Positions 25,517-35,590 of a stretch of DNA of 64,000 nucleotides are shown piece after piece; the first letter of the stretch is position 1; each line of letters starts with the position of its first letter. The notes below the pieces were generated by a model that did no database searches, was not told the DNA's origin, and saw nothing but the letters and a program-made list of their open reading frames with translations. The stretch lies in assembly GCF_947495275.1 (NCBI RefSeq), contig NZ_CANLYL010000001.1, positions 186,001 to 250,000 on the forward strand, given 5' to 3'. The stretch is from an uncultured Roseobacter sp. Lineage in GTDB: Bacteria; Pseudomonadota; Alphaproteobacteria; Rhodobacterales; Rhodobacteraceae. Position numbers and translations under genes: made by a program.

Positions 25517-26682
25517 TAGCTCAGGGTACTTTGACTTTGTCGGGGCGACCGCCGCTTGGCGGAATGACTTTCGGCAATGGCTTGACCGATTTTGTCCACC
25601 GGCACTTCTTGTTGCACTGCACCGATTGCTTTGGCGGCACGCGGCATTCCGTAGACAACGCAGGTGTCCTCGTCCTGCCCGAATGTTACAGCACCCGCTT
25701 TGGCAAGCTTAAGAAGGCCGTCAGCGCCATCTTTACCAAGCCCCGTCAGAAGCGCCGCAGAAACATGCTTCGCCTCGGTTTCAGCGGAAGCAAACAGAAC
25801 GTCAACAGACGGACAGTGTAGCGCTGGCGGATCATTAGGAACATGAAAGCAATGCCAACTGCCATTTACCCTTCGTATCTCCGTATGCTGACCGTTTCCC
25901 GGAGCCAGCACAATGTCCCCGCGTTGCAGGGCGACATTCTCCCGGGCGAGAAAAACATTCTGCGGAAGATGCCTGTTCAAGCGCTCAGAAAAGCTTTGAA
26001 GAAAATTACCCGGCATATGCTGAACCACGACGACCGGGGGACCATTTGCAGCCAGGTTGGGTAATACGGTCTCAAGCGCAGCAACCCCGCCGGTCGAAGC
26101 ACCAATAAGAATAATGGCGCCTCGCCTACAGGGAGGATTTGAACTTCTCGCAAGGTTTTTTTGATCGATATCCTGCGCCGTGCGCGCAGAAGAAGCGCGG
26201 CTCGATAGCTGCCCTGGCCGCGTGCAGGCCGCGTGATATACACGTTCACAAATGTCCTGAGTCAATTCTTCGCCAAAACGTTTGGAGGGTTTGACCATGC
26301 AATCGATCGCGCCGCGAGAAAGAGCCTGAATAGCGGCCTCACTGCCGGCTGCGGTCAGGCTGGACATCATGACAACCGGCATCGGCCGCGCCCGCATCAG
26401 CCTGGTCAGGAATTCCAGCCCGCTCATGCCGGGCATTTCTATGTCCAAAGTCAGGACGTCCGCGCTATTCGAACGCAAAAAATCGCGCGCTTCGACGGCA
26501 TTGGCGGCTTCGGCGACAACCTCAAGTCTCGCATCAGACGCGAGCACCGTCCGCAGCCACGCCCGCATCACGCGAGAATCGTCAACTATCAGTACTTTTT
26601 TCGGCGCTGCCGTGCCAAACAAAGCAGTTTCTGTGTGGAGCCCTGTCACGTCAAAATCCTGTGCCAAGCAAAAGCGGGTCAC
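25516..26682 (-). CDS. cheB: Chemotaxis protein-glutamate methylesterase CheB
   Basis: 388 residues: receiver domain (about 27-145) with Asp34-Asp35 ([10 protein letters not shown]), phospho-Asp80 ([12 protein letters not shown]) and a conserved KPS lysine; a linker of about 45 residues; then the methylesterase domain with Ser in [11 protein letters not shown], His in [11 protein letters not shown] and Asp in [12 protein letters not shown], the catalytic triad. It removes receptor methyl groups for adaptation and may also deamidate. The N-terminal 25 residues before the receiver are unusual, so the true start may be a later codon. First gene of the minus-strand cheB-cheD pair. Confidence 0.94.
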   Translation of the reverse strand: MTRFCLAQDFDVTGLHTETALFGTAAPKKVLIVDDSRVMRAWLRTVLASDARLEVVAEAANAVEARDFLRSNSADVLTLDIEMPGMSGLEFLTRLMRARPMPVVMMSSLTAAGSEAAIQALSRGAIDCMVKPSKRFGEELTQDICERVYHAACTRPGQLSSRASSARTAQDIDQKNLARSSNPPCRRGAIILIGASTGGVAALETVLPNLAANGPPVVVVQHMPGNFLQSFSERLNRHLPQNVFLARENVALQRGDIVLAPGNGQHTEIRRVNGSWHCFHVPNDPPALHCPSVDVLFASAETEAKHVSAALLTGLGKDGADGLLKLAKAGAVTFGQDEDTCVVYGMPRAAKAIGAVQQEVPVDKIGQAIAESHSAKRRSPRQSQSTLS

Positions 26683-26793
26683 CCCGCTTGAAACTCAGGT
26701 ATGGCAAAGACTCATGAAGCGAAAATTAATACGCGAAGAGTTTCACGCGATGAGGCCGCAACCATCAATTGGATCGTGCAGCATAGCAAAGAT

Positions 26794-27942
26794 TTAAGCG
26801 GCATGCTCTGCGATCAACTGGCGCGACACGATCAACCGCATGATTTCATTGGTCCCTTCAAGGATTTGGTGAACGCGCAGGTCACGCACGATTTTTTCGA
26901 CGCCATAGTCCGCAAGATAACCGTAACCGCCATGTATCTGCAGCGCGTCATTGGCGACGTCAAAGGCGACATCTGTGACAAATACCTTGGCCATTGCACA
27001 AAATTTCGTCGCATCCACCGCCTGGCTGTCGAGCTTCCAGGCCGCTTGTCGCAAGAAGATACGGGCAGCCTGCAATTTGACCTCCATATCCGCCAGTTTG
27101 AACTGCAACGCCTGAAACTGATCGATGGACTTGCCGAAGGCCTTGCGTTCAGCTGCATATGCAAGGGCCGCATTCAACGCCGATTGCGCGCCGCCCAAAG
27201 CAGAAGCCGCAATATTGAGGCGACCACCGTCGAGCCCGGCCATTGCATAGGAAAACCCGCGACCTTCGTCGCCGATAAGGTTTTCTGCAGGCACCGCGCA
27301 ATCATCGAACTGAACCTGTGCCGTGGGTTGCGCGCGCCAGCCCATCTTGCTTTCCAGCCCGCCGTAGGACAACCCGTCACTGCCGGCTTCAACGACGATG
27401 GCCGAAATGCCTTTGGGCCCATCCTCTCCGGTTCGCACCATGCTCAGATAAGCATCGGAATATCCACCGCCCGAGATGAAGGCCTTCGATCCGTTGAGCA
27501 CGTATCCTTCATTGGTGCGGGCTGCACGGGTTCTCAACGCCGCCGCATCAGACCCGGAGCCCGGTTCGGTCAGGCAGTAGGAAAAGATCGTGTCCATCCG
27601 GCACATTCCGGGCAGCCATTTTTCCTTGCTTTCCTCCGAGCCAAATTTGTCGATCATGCCCCCGCACATATTGTGTATCGACAAAAAAGACGCCACGGCC
27701 GGGCAAGACATCGACAGCGCCTCGAACACGAGCGTAGCGTCCAGCCGGCTCAATCCCGAACCACCGTAGGCGTCCGACACGTAGATGCCGCCAAGCCCAA
27801 GCTGGGCCACCAGTGGCCAAAGCTCTTTGGGTATTGTGCCCAGGGCTTCCCACTCACGCGCAAACGGAGCGATATGTTCTTGCCCAAATGCAAAGGCCAT
27901 ATCAAAAATTGCGGTTTGTTCCTCTGATGCGGCAAAATCCAA
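26794..27942 (-). CDS. Acyl-CoA dehydrogenase, isobutyryl-CoA dehydrogenase-like
   Basis: 382 residues, normal for an FAD-dependent acyl-CoA dehydrogenase. Landmarks: SYCLTEPGSGSDAAAL (substrate/FAD binding), GSKAFISGGG, the helical C-terminal part with ERKAFGKSIDQFQALQFKLA, and HQILEGTNEIMRLIVSRQL with the glutamate position typical of short-branched acyl-CoA dehydrogenases. The sequence resembles human ACAD8-type isobutyryl-CoA dehydrogenase (valine breakdown), oxidising isobutyryl-CoA to methacrylyl-CoA and passing electrons to ETF. No other valine-pathway gene is adjacent, so the exact substrate is inferred. Confidence 0.85.
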   Translation of the reverse strand: MDFAASEEQTAIFDMAFAFGQEHIAPFAREWEALGTIPKELWPLVAQLGLGGIYVSDAYGGSGLSRLDATLVFEALSMSCPAVASFLSIHNMCGGMIDKFGSEESKEKWLPGMCRMDTIFSYCLTEPGSGSDAAALRTRAARTNEGYVLNGSKAFISGGGYSDAYLSMVRTGEDGPKGISAIVVEAGSDGLSYGGLESKMGWRAQPTAQVQFDDCAVPAENLIGDEGRGFSYAMAGLDGGRLNIAASALGGAQSALNAALAYAAERKAFGKSIDQFQALQFKLADMEVKLQAARIFLRQAAWKLDSQAVDATKFCAMAKVFVTDVAFDVANDALQIHGGYGYLADYGVEKIVRDLRVHQILEGTNEIMRLIVSRQLIAEHAA

Positions 27943-28037
27943 GAGACCGCCCCTCCCCTTGCTATGGCACCGGCCAGGCGCACTGATCGGTTTGTCGGTT
28001 TTGAGATACCATCAAACGGCAGCGCTGCAACAGGGTT

Positions 28038-30278
28038 TCAAACGAAGTCGATGTGTCTGTAAAACGGCATTTCACGCAAACGCACGCCCGTTGCCGCAAA
28101 GATCGCATTGGCGAGCGCCGGTGCGGCAGGCGGCACTGGTGGTTCACCGATGCCCCGGATTTTTGTCGCATTTTCCAACCCGACCACCTTGATGTCCGGG
28201 GTCTGGTGAAATCGCATACCTTCTGCGTCATAATAATTGGCCTGTGTCACCCGGCCCTCAGAGAAAGTGATCTCAGAGTTGATGGCATGGCCCAAAGCCC
28301 AGACCACGCCCCCCTGAACCTGGTTTTCGAAATTCACCGGGTCCACCACACGCCCAACATCGGCAGACACAAAAACCTCGTCTATCCGGATGCCCTCCGG
28401 GGTCTGCGTGACATCAATGACCTCGGCCACCGGCACACCAAAGGAATTCACAAAGGCAACGCCCCGACCGCTGCCTTCAGGGACTGGCCTTCCCCAGTCT
28501 GACATCTCCGCCACGGCCTCGATCACGGCCCGTGCCACGGGATCAGTGACCAGCCGCAAGCGTTCGGCAATCGGATCGGCCCCTGCTGCCACAATCAATT
28601 CATCAAAGGCCGATTCTGCGAAAAACCCCGCCGTAGACGCCCCCACCGATCGCCAGGAGCTTGTCGGCGCAAGTTCCGGTGCCGCGAAGGCCGCAACCCG
28701 AAAATTTGGAATTTCATAGGGGGCATTCCATGCGCCAGCCGCGATTTGCGTGTCGGGGCCCGGCACCGGCATTCCGACGCGGCCCATTTGACTACGTACG
28801 GCAGAGGGCGTCGCAATTTCCAGATTGAGGGCCGTAACCTGACCATTGTGAACCTTGCCCCGGGCGCGGGCCATTCCAATCTGACGCGGATAATCCTGCG
28901 CGAAATCCTCTTCGCGGCTGAAGGTCAGCTTGACTGGCGTACCTTTGATTTGCAGGGCGATCTCCGTTGCCCGGTCTATGCTGTCGAATTCCAGTCGATG
29001 ACCGAAACTGCCGCCTGCAAATTGGTTATGAAAGAAAACCTGATCCGGGCTGAGCCCCGTTTGGTCGGCAACGCGCTTCTGCACAAAACGCGGCATTTGA
29101 TGAGAGGCCCAGACATCGGCGCGCTGGTCTGTGACGCGGACAATCGCATTCAGGGGCTCCAGCGGCTGATGCGCGACATAGGGGGCTCTATATTCAACCG
29201 CCACATCCGGTTCGGTGCCGATGACAGCGTCGACGTCACCCTCTTTGCGCCAGGTCTTGTCGAGATACTCGGGCGAAAAAGCCCCCTCCACAGCGGCCCA
29301 GTGGTCTTCCTGCTCCGCAGGATAGGGGGCTGGCTTCCAGTCGTACTCAATGGCATCAAGCGCCTGCATGGCGTACCAGGTGTTCTCTGCAACGACGGCA
29401 ACGCCACCTGTCACGGGAAGAATGCGCTGCACCCCGCGCATGGTTTCGGCGGCACTGGCGTCAAAACCCGCCAGCCCTCCGCCCTTGTTCGGGTTGCATT
29501 TCACGGATGCCAACACCATCCCTTCGACCTGCAAATCAATGCCGTAGCGCTGCCCGCCCGTCGATTTTGCGAGGATGTCGGTCCTTTGCATTGGTTTCCC
29601 GGTGAACCGCCATGCTTCAGGGGGCCGCAGGGTCACCTCCGTGACAGGTTGTATTTGCGCAGCATTCGACGCCAAAGCGGAATATGGGATTTCCCCGCCA
29701 TCCGGCAGAATGACCACGCCGCGCGCCGTTTTCAGCTCTGTTGCGGCAAAACCGGTTTGCGTCGCCGCAGCGGCCTTGAGGGTCTCGCGGGCAACCGCGC
29801 CTGCCATGCGCAGCTTGTCGAAACTGTCAGGCACGGTTGTGGAGCCACCCGTCACCTGCACGCCTGCGAGTTTGATCAGCGCACCCATGACGTCGCGCAT
29901 GGTCTCAGCACCCCAGCTTGTGTCAGTCGACATAAACGGAACCGCCTCATCAGCCATGGCGGTATTGTAATACGCAGGATTCGGTTGCGCCTGTTCGATA
30001 TCATATTGGCCGGGTTCAAGATCAAGCTCTTCGGCAATGAGCATGGCTTGCAGGGATGACGCCCCCTGCCCCAGATCCACATGCGGCAGGATCAGGGTCA
30101 CGCCACGCGAGGTGACCCGCACAAAGGCGTTGAAACTGGCGTCACCCGGGCCCAGCCCCGCCGTCAGGGGGTTCGCATGCGGGCGCATCACGCGATAGGT
30201 GCCAAAGGCGACGCCGCCTGCAACGGCCACCGCGCCCATGATCAATCCACGGCGGGTCAGCGTGCCAATCCGAGACAT
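28038..30278 (-). CDS. Molybdopterin-binding hydroxylase large subunit (IorB-like), Tat-exported
   Basis: 746 residues of the xanthine dehydrogenase/aldehyde oxidase family, closest in layout to isoquinoline 1-oxidoreductase beta subunit (IorB). A twin-arginine signal (LTRRGLIMGAVAVAGG) opens the protein. Molybdopterin-binding segments include DLGQGASSLQAMLIAEE and QGGVVWALGHAI; the catalytic-Glu loop reads IRGIGEPPVPPAAPALANAI. The ATG at 30278 has GGGAGGA at the right distance; the frame extends to 30359 without one. The usual 2Fe-2S small subunit and a chaperone are not in the window, so the electron path and substrate are unknown. Confidence 0.85.
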   Translation of the reverse strand: MSRIGTLTRRGLIMGAVAVAGGVAFGTYRVMRPHANPLTAGLGPGDASFNAFVRVTSRGVTLILPHVDLGQGASSLQAMLIAEELDLEPGQYDIEQAQPNPAYYNTAMADEAVPFMSTDTSWGAETMRDVMGALIKLAGVQVTGGSTTVPDSFDKLRMAGAVARETLKAAAATQTGFAATELKTARGVVILPDGGEIPYSALASNAAQIQPVTEVTLRPPEAWRFTGKPMQRTDILAKSTGGQRYGIDLQVEGMVLASVKCNPNKGGGLAGFDASAAETMRGVQRILPVTGGVAVVAENTWYAMQALDAIEYDWKPAPYPAEQEDHWAAVEGAFSPEYLDKTWRKEGDVDAVIGTEPDVAVEYRAPYVAHQPLEPLNAIVRVTDQRADVWASHQMPRFVQKRVADQTGLSPDQVFFHNQFAGGSFGHRLEFDSIDRATEIALQIKGTPVKLTFSREEDFAQDYPRQIGMARARGKVHNGQVTALNLEIATPSAVRSQMGRVGMPVPGPDTQIAAGAWNAPYEIPNFRVAAFAAPELAPTSSWRSVGASTAGFFAESAFDELIVAAGADPIAERLRLVTDPVARAVIEAVAEMSDWGRPVPEGSGRGVAFVNSFGVPVAEVIDVTQTPEGIRIDEVFVSADVGRVVDPVNFENQVQGGVVWALGHAINSEITFSEGRVTQANYYDAEGMRFHQTPDIKVVGLENATKIRGIGEPPVPPAAPALANAIFAATGVRLREMPFYRHIDFV

Positions 30279-30381
30279 CGGGCTCCTCCCATGCATAGGT
30301 CGCCTCAGACTAACTTGCCGGGCCCGAGGCGAAAACCCCGCCCAAGCACCGGCCGACAAGAACCTCGCGTCACCTGAAGGG

Positions 30382-31431
30382 TCAGTAACCGGTCATTTCC
30401 AGGTAGCCGCGCCCAGCGTGACTGCCACGGATGGTGACGGGCCCTTCCCAATAAGGGATCGACGTGGCCATCCAGGCATCAGCGTTCAGCGCTTCGACCG
30501 TGACATCCACGCCTTTTTCCGGTAGCTGCGCCCGCCAAAGGGTCGGGATTTGCCGCCCTGCGACCGTGCTGGTCGCCAAGGGCTCCGCCCTGAAGGCACC
30601 ATCGGCAAATGCTGTGGCGCCTCCTTCCGTATCAATCCAGGTCGCGGCCGTATACGCGCCGCCTTCCGTGTCACGCAGGGTGAAACCCATCAACCGGTCC
30701 CCGCCGTCAAAGGCCATGGAGAACCAATCCCAGCTGACCTGAGACGCCCCCAGGGGCTGTGATGCCCATTCCCTGTCCATCCAGGCGTGACCGGTGACGG
30801 CAATATCCCCCTGCGGTAGGGTCAAGGTCCCGGCTATATCGAAAAATGGCTGCGAATAGTAATAGCTGGCGCGTCCGGATGCCGATTTCTGAGAATACCC
30901 ACCGTCCCCATGCAGGACCAGCGGACCTTTGGCCTCAAGCTGCATCTGATAGGAAAAATCGGTCCCGCTAGCGCGCAATGCCAGCTTATCGAGACTTGGC
31001 CCCTGCATATGCCAATCGTCTATCCAGGCTTCAAAAGGTGCGGCCTTTACACCTGCTTGCCCAATCCCCCCGCGGGCGCGCCGTTCTGCAACATGATGAC
31101 CTGTCGGTGTTGTAACAGCCGCATGCGCCAGCCAAAGCTGCGGACTGTCCCAACCGGGCCTTTCCACGGGCTCCAGCGCGCTGCGAAACAGGGTCCATTG
31201 CAGCCCGTAGGCCACGCCGTCAGCGTCGCGGAGATTTGCGGTCAGATACCACCATTCGATCCGAAATTCCGGGTGCGGGCCATGATCGGCGGGGAAATCA
31301 AAGACATACCCGCGCTGTGGTAAGGCAAATCCCTCCGCATCGCCGCCCAATCCGGCAAAACCCTGCGCCATTGCCGCCGCACCCAACCAAATATTGACAA
31401 AACACAATGATATAAATGGTTTAACGTTCAT
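30382..31431 (-). CDS. AttH-type lipocalin-like secreted protein
   Basis: 349 residues with a signal peptide ending AAAMAQ. AttH family proteins (CrtC/lipocalin-like hydratase fold) contain RIEWWYLTANL near residue 57 and SWDWFSMAFDGGDRLMGF in the second half; both are here, as is HAWMDREWASQPLG. Its start overlaps the permease stop by 11 bases. Together with the ATPase and FtsX permease it forms an attEFGH-like exporter unit. AttH is thought to act on the exported lipid-like or hydrophobic cargo, but no substrate is proven. Confidence 0.85.
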   Translation of the reverse strand: MNVKPFISLCFVNIWLGAAAMAQGFAGLGGDAEGFALPQRGYVFDFPADHGPHPEFRIEWWYLTANLRDADGVAYGLQWTLFRSALEPVERPGWDSPQLWLAHAAVTTPTGHHVAERRARGGIGQAGVKAAPFEAWIDDWHMQGPSLDKLALRASGTDFSYQMQLEAKGPLVLHGDGGYSQKSASGRASYYYSQPFFDIAGTLTLPQGDIAVTGHAWMDREWASQPLGASQVSWDWFSMAFDGGDRLMGFTLRDTEGGAYTAATWIDTEGGATAFADGAFRAEPLATSTVAGRQIPTLWRAQLPEKGVDVTVEALNADAWMATSIPYWEGPVTIRGSHAGRGYLEMTGY

Positions 31432-33781
31432 TGCTAAACACCCTAAGCAGTTTGTCAGGGGGCGTCCGGGCCAATCGGATGGCGGGCCAGACTGCCGCCA
31501 ACAAGGCCGCGAGAAGCGTCAACGCCCCAAGCTGGAGATATTCTGCCGGAAACAGGAACATCGGCAGTTGCCAGCCAAATGCCTCAACATTGACGACCGC
31601 TAAAAGCACCCAGGCTAGTGCCAGGCCCAGTGGTATGGCAAATATCCCAGTGACAAGTGCCAGACACAATGCGCGCAGCACCTCAAGAAAAGCCAGATGT
31701 CGGCGCGTGAGCCCCAAGGCCCAAACCGGTGCCAGTTGCGGCAGGCGAAGCGTCGCGAGCGTCAGCAGGCTGATCAGGATCGCCAGACCTGCGACCGAGA
31801 GGGTCAAGAGATTTAGCGCGGAGGTCACCGAAAACGTCCGTTCGAATACGGACAGAGAAAAGGCCTTGAGTTGTTTCTGATCAATCAACGCCTCGCCAGT
31901 CAGACCATACCTGGCCCTCAAATCAGCCGCCAAGCCAACCGGGTCATTGGTCCGCAAGCCGAAATGCGTCGCCTGTTTTTGCGGGTAACGTTGCGAAAAT
32001 GCGGCCTCGGCAATGATCACCTGCCCCTCGGAGTTGCCGTAATCACTGTAGACGCCCAGAATCCGGTCACCTGTTGCAAGCATATCCCCGGGATGCAAAT
32101 CATTGCGCCGCGCCAGTTGCTCGTTGATCAGGGCCCCTTCGCCCGCCGCCAGCCTGTCCCAAACGTCCGGCACAGAATGCAAGACAGGCCAATTCTCACG
32201 GTAGGTCGCATCATCCCGCAAGCCGTAGATTTCGGCAGGAAGCCCGGCGATGCGGGCATCAACCGACATGATGGGCAAAACGGTGACCCCTCGCGCCGCA
32301 AGATCAGCAACAATGACATTGGCCTCCTGTGGTGTCGCCAACCTGAGATAAAGCTCAGAAGACAAGCGCTGATCGAGATAGCCGGTAAAGGTCAATCTGA
32401 AACTCGACACCATCGTCGAGACGCCGATATTCGCGGCCATGGCCAGAAGCAGTGCCATCAGGGCCATGGAAAGCCCCGGCAACTGCTGCCTGCTGTCGGC
32501 CCAGAACCATTGCGCCAAAACGCCTTTGCTAAGCCGTCCGGCGCCTTCGAGCGTCAGTGCCAGAAACAACGGCAGGCAAAAGGCAGCCCCCAGAAGCAGG
32601 CAAGCGAGCAATGAGAACCCCGCGATCAACCCTTGCCCCCAGATGCTCATGACCACGCCCGCCGCCAGAAGCAGCATCGCCACGCCCGCCAGCCAGCGTC
32701 CGGAGGCCAGCGCATGCATGCTCATTGCGCGGGGGTGGTTGAAGGACAAGAGGGGCATACGTGCAAGCTTGATCAAAGCGGCCACAGCCGCCACGCCGGT
32801 GCCCGCGAGCGCCATTCCCAGACCTGAAAGCCACCAGGATGGGCGCAGCCGGAGATGTCCGGAAATATCCGCGCCATAAAGACCGCGCAGTGTCGCCGCC
32901 ACATCCGGTAACAAGGCCGCTGCAATGAAATAGCCCAGCGCCACACCCAACCCGCCCGCGACAAGCGCAAACACGCCAAGCTCCAATGCCAGAAGGATCA
33001 TCAGCTGTCGCAGCGGCATGCCCATGGCGCGCAAGGTCCTGAAAACACCCCGACGCTGTTCAAACGCGAGGCCCACCGCGCCGTAAACGATGAAGAGGCC
33101 AACCGCAAAAGACAAAAGGCCGAATGCCGTGAGGTTCAGATGAAAGCTCCGGGTCAGCCGTGCAACGTCATTCTGGCCAGTTCTGCCTTCTACGACATAT
33201 TGATCCGGAAGCGGCGGCAGACCGACGGGCTGAATAGGATCGACAATCAGACGGGTAATCTGGTCGGGCGCTTCTAAAACCTGCTGAACAGTCGAGATGT
33301 CCCCAAGGGCCGTTCCCGGGGACCGACCCGCATCCCCCTGAACTTCCACATCAATATTGGCAAAGATCGCGAGGTCATCGGGATGCACCCGCAAGCGCGA
33401 TGCGTCTTCGATTGTGTTTTCCGTGTTCTCGAAACCGACGGGGCGCGGCATGGTCATGGGCTCAATCCCAATCATCCGCACTGTCTGACCGCCGACAGTG
33501 AAGTTGCCCTCCAGCACCGGACTGACCTGCCAGCCCATACGCCTGAGGGACACATATTCGTCTGTGCTGATCGTGGTGCCATCGCGTTTGCGCATCTGCT
33601 CCAGATCGCCAGACGCCAAAATATCAGATGCGCGTTGATAGCTGGCGCGCGCTTCGGCATTGATCGCCTGGACACCGCACCACAAAGCTGTCGCCAATGC
33701 GAGCCCGGCAATCAATGTCGCCAATTGCCAGGGGTTTCGCCGCCAGTGCGACATCAAGGCCATCAGCCCCGGTCGCGTCAT
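31421..33781 (-). CDS. FtsX-like ABC transporter permease
   Basis: 786 residues. Two FtsX/MacB-type halves: N-terminal span (QLATLIAGLALATALWCGV), a periplasmic domain of about 190 residues, a group of spans near 240-340 (AVGLAFEQRRGVFRTLRAMG), a second periplasmic domain, and C-terminal spans (about 650-780) with LATLRLPQLAPVWALGLTRR. Such permeases move lipoproteins or hydrophobic molecules from the outer leaflet using an ATPase. The start codon overlaps the ATPase gene's stop (ATGA), and it ends within the AttH gene. The three genes are clearly one unit. Confidence 0.88.
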   Translation of the reverse strand: MTRPGLMALMSHWRRNPWQLATLIAGLALATALWCGVQAINAEARASYQRASDILASGDLEQMRKRDGTTISTDEYVSLRRMGWQVSPVLEGNFTVGGQTVRMIGIEPMTMPRPVGFENTENTIEDASRLRVHPDDLAIFANIDVEVQGDAGRSPGTALGDISTVQQVLEAPDQITRLIVDPIQPVGLPPLPDQYVVEGRTGQNDVARLTRSFHLNLTAFGLLSFAVGLFIVYGAVGLAFEQRRGVFRTLRAMGMPLRQLMILLALELGVFALVAGGLGVALGYFIAAALLPDVAATLRGLYGADISGHLRLRPSWWLSGLGMALAGTGVAAVAALIKLARMPLLSFNHPRAMSMHALASGRWLAGVAMLLLAAGVVMSIWGQGLIAGFSLLACLLLGAAFCLPLFLALTLEGAGRLSKGVLAQWFWADSRQQLPGLSMALMALLLAMAANIGVSTMVSSFRLTFTGYLDQRLSSELYLRLATPQEANVIVADLAARGVTVLPIMSVDARIAGLPAEIYGLRDDATYRENWPVLHSVPDVWDRLAAGEGALINEQLARRNDLHPGDMLATGDRILGVYSDYGNSEGQVIIAEAAFSQRYPQKQATHFGLRTNDPVGLAADLRARYGLTGEALIDQKQLKAFSLSVFERTFSVTSALNLLTLSVAGLAILISLLTLATLRLPQLAPVWALGLTRRHLAFLEVLRALCLALVTGIFAIPLGLALAWVLLAVVNVEAFGWQLPMFLFPAEYLQLGALTLLAALLAAVWPAIRLARTPPDKLLRVFSNER

Positions 33782-34458
33782 GATACCGCCGCCTGTGCGG
33801 GCACGCCTTGAACCCGACCGCGCGACAGGGTCAACCGGCGCTGCATCCGGGCCGCCTGACGGGTCGAATGGGTCACCATGAGAATGGCGGTTCCTGCTTC
33901 TGTCGCACTTTCCAGCATGAGCCCCAGAACCTGATCGGCTGTAGCCTCATCCAGATTTCCGGTGGGCTCGTCCGCCAGTAACAATCGCGGACGGGCCGCT
34001 AGGGAACGCGCGATCGCGACACGTTGCTGCTGGCCCCCGGAAATGGCCTCTGGGTATTTGTCCAGATGTTCGTGCAAGCCAATCTTTTCAGCGAGATAGG
34101 CCGACCACTCGGGGTCATGCCGCCCCGACAACCGCGCATGAAAGGCGATATTGCTTGCGACGGTCAGGCTGGGGATCAGGTTGAATTGCTGAAAGATCAG
34201 CCCGATGGTCTCGCGCCGTAATTGAGCCGTCTTGTGATCAGGCAGGTCGGTGATGTCGGTGCCATCCACAACGATGCGGCCACCGCTTACCTGATCAAGC
34301 CCCCCGACCAGATGCAAAAGTGTGCTCTTGCCACTGCCTGATTCACCTTCCAGTGCAAGCGTTTCACCCGCAGCCATTTCGAATGAAACATCGGTCAAGA
34401 CCTCAACCGGTTCGGCACCGGTGACATAGCGTTTCGACAGATGGTCGATCTTCAGCAT
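33778..34458 (-). CDS. ABC transporter ATPase (LolD/MacB type)
   Basis: 226 residues. Walker [15 protein letters not shown]-loop in IFQQFNLIP, signature [15 protein letters not shown], Walker [14 protein letters not shown] and switch His in [10 protein letters not shown] are all intact. LolD-like ATPases energise FtsX-type permeases. First gene of the ATPase-permease-AttH operon. Confidence 0.92.
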   Translation of the reverse strand: MLKIDHLSKRYVTGAEPVEVLTDVSFEMAAGETLALEGESGSGKSTLLHLVGGLDQVSGGRIVVDGTDITDLPDHKTAQLRRETIGLIFQQFNLIPSLTVASNIAFHARLSGRHDPEWSAYLAEKIGLHEHLDKYPEAISGGQQQRVAIARSLAARPRLLLADEPTGNLDEATADQVLGLMLESATEAGTAILMVTHSTRQAARMQRRLTLSRGRVQGVPAQAAVS

Positions 34459-34555
34459 CCCAGGACGCCTTTGTATTTGCTCTCACTCAAGACATGGCGC
34501 ATTTGCCGGAATGCGCAAGCCCGTCTGCGCCGACCTGTCGCAGCAGAAATCGCGA

Positions 34556-35446
34556 TTACCACCGCCCGGCATAGCAATCGACCAGGTGATCGATCAGCGC
34601 CCGCACTCTGGCGGTCAGGTGACGGTTTGGCGGGTAGAGCGCGTAAAGTCCCATGTCTGCGGTCTTGTAGTCTTCAAAAAGCCGTTCCAATCGGCCCTCG
34701 TTCAGCGCGGTTTCAACGGCGTAATAGGGGCTCATGGCGATGCCCCCGCCCGCGATGGCGATCCCGGCAATGGCGGCAGGTGCATTCGCGTGAAAGGCGC
34801 CTGATACATGCACAGAATGGCTGGTACCGTTCTTGGAAAAGGGCCAGTTTTGCGGTGCGTCACGGCCATCGTTAATCAGGCAGTTATGGGTCGAAAGCGC
34901 TGCCGGGTGATCCGGTTTGCCATGCAAAGCCAGATACTCCGGTGCCGCACAGACAATGAGCGGCATGTCCGAAAGCTTGCGTGCCACCAGCGTTGAATCA
35001 GGCAAGGCACCGATGCGAATACCCAGATCGAGCCCCTCTTCGACCAGTGCCACACGTGTATCTGTCAGGCGCAGATCAAGCGTTACATCCGGATGGCGCG
35101 CCATGAATTCCTGCAACGGCGGTATGAGTTTGGTGCTGCCAAATCCGGTCGGCGCGGTCAGCCGGATGGGACCGGATAGCGCCGTCTGGTGGTCCTGAAC
35201 AAGCGCTTCAAGCTCATCAAACTGATCCAGCAAAGGGGTGCATCGCTCCAGATATGCGCGACCGGAGGCTGTCAATGCCACGCTTCGCGTTGTACGGTTA
35301 AAGAGCTGCACCGCCAGCCGGTTCTCCAACTGCGCCACATATTTGCTGACAATCTTGGTGCTGACGCCCAGTCTCTTTCCCGCGCCGGTAAAAGACCCTT
35401 CCCGTGCCACCGCCACAAAGGCACGCATCGTTTCGATTTTATCCAT
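34556..35446 (-). CDS. LysR-family transcriptional regulator
   Basis: 296 residues: winged helix at residues 1-65 (KIETMRAFVAVAREGSFTGAG, shown shortened; VSTKIVSKYVAQLENRLAVQ as recognition region), then a two-lobed LysR substrate-binding domain (PIRLTAPTGFGSTKLIPPL). It resembles the CrgA/DmlR-type subgroup. It is divergent from the GST gene with 144 bases between them, the standard LysR layout, so it probably controls that gene and itself. Effector unknown. Confidence 0.9.
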   Translation of the reverse strand: MDKIETMRAFVAVAREGSFTGAGKRLGVSTKIVSKYVAQLENRLAVQLFNRTTRSVALTASGRAYLERCTPLLDQFDELEALVQDHQTALSGPIRLTAPTGFGSTKLIPPLQEFMARHPDVTLDLRLTDTRVALVEEGLDLGIRIGALPDSTLVARKLSDMPLIVCAAPEYLALHGKPDHPAALSTHNCLINDGRDAPQNWPFSKNGTSHSVHVSGAFHANAPAAIAGIAIAGGGIAMSPYYAVETALNEGRLERLFEDYKTADMGLYALYPPNRHLTARVRALIDHLVDCYAGRW

Positions 35447-35590
35447 CAGATTTACAGCTTCGCATAATTATCCTCATTTTGTTCATAAAATTTCTATATT
35501 TTAGATCATTATATTCATTTAATACATATCGTAAATCCCTGTCATGGTCAGGAATTCACCTGACCACCAGATATGACGAGGACCCGCTTA
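35447..35590. promoter_or_regulatory. AT-rich divergent promoter, LysR/GST
   Basis: 144 bases, markedly AT-rich around 35464-35530, which fits overlapping promoters and LysR-binding T-N11-A sites. I cannot pick one site with confidence. A GAGGA ribosome site sits at about 35578, seven to ten bases before the GST start at 35591. Confidence 0.45.

Noticed and set aside
26701-27927. Plus-strand 408-codon ORF
   Set aside because: Antisense shadow of the acyl-CoA dehydrogenase; no family pattern.
28746-30059. Plus-strand 437-codon ORF
   Set aside because: Antisense to the molybdenum hydroxylase gene, no motif.
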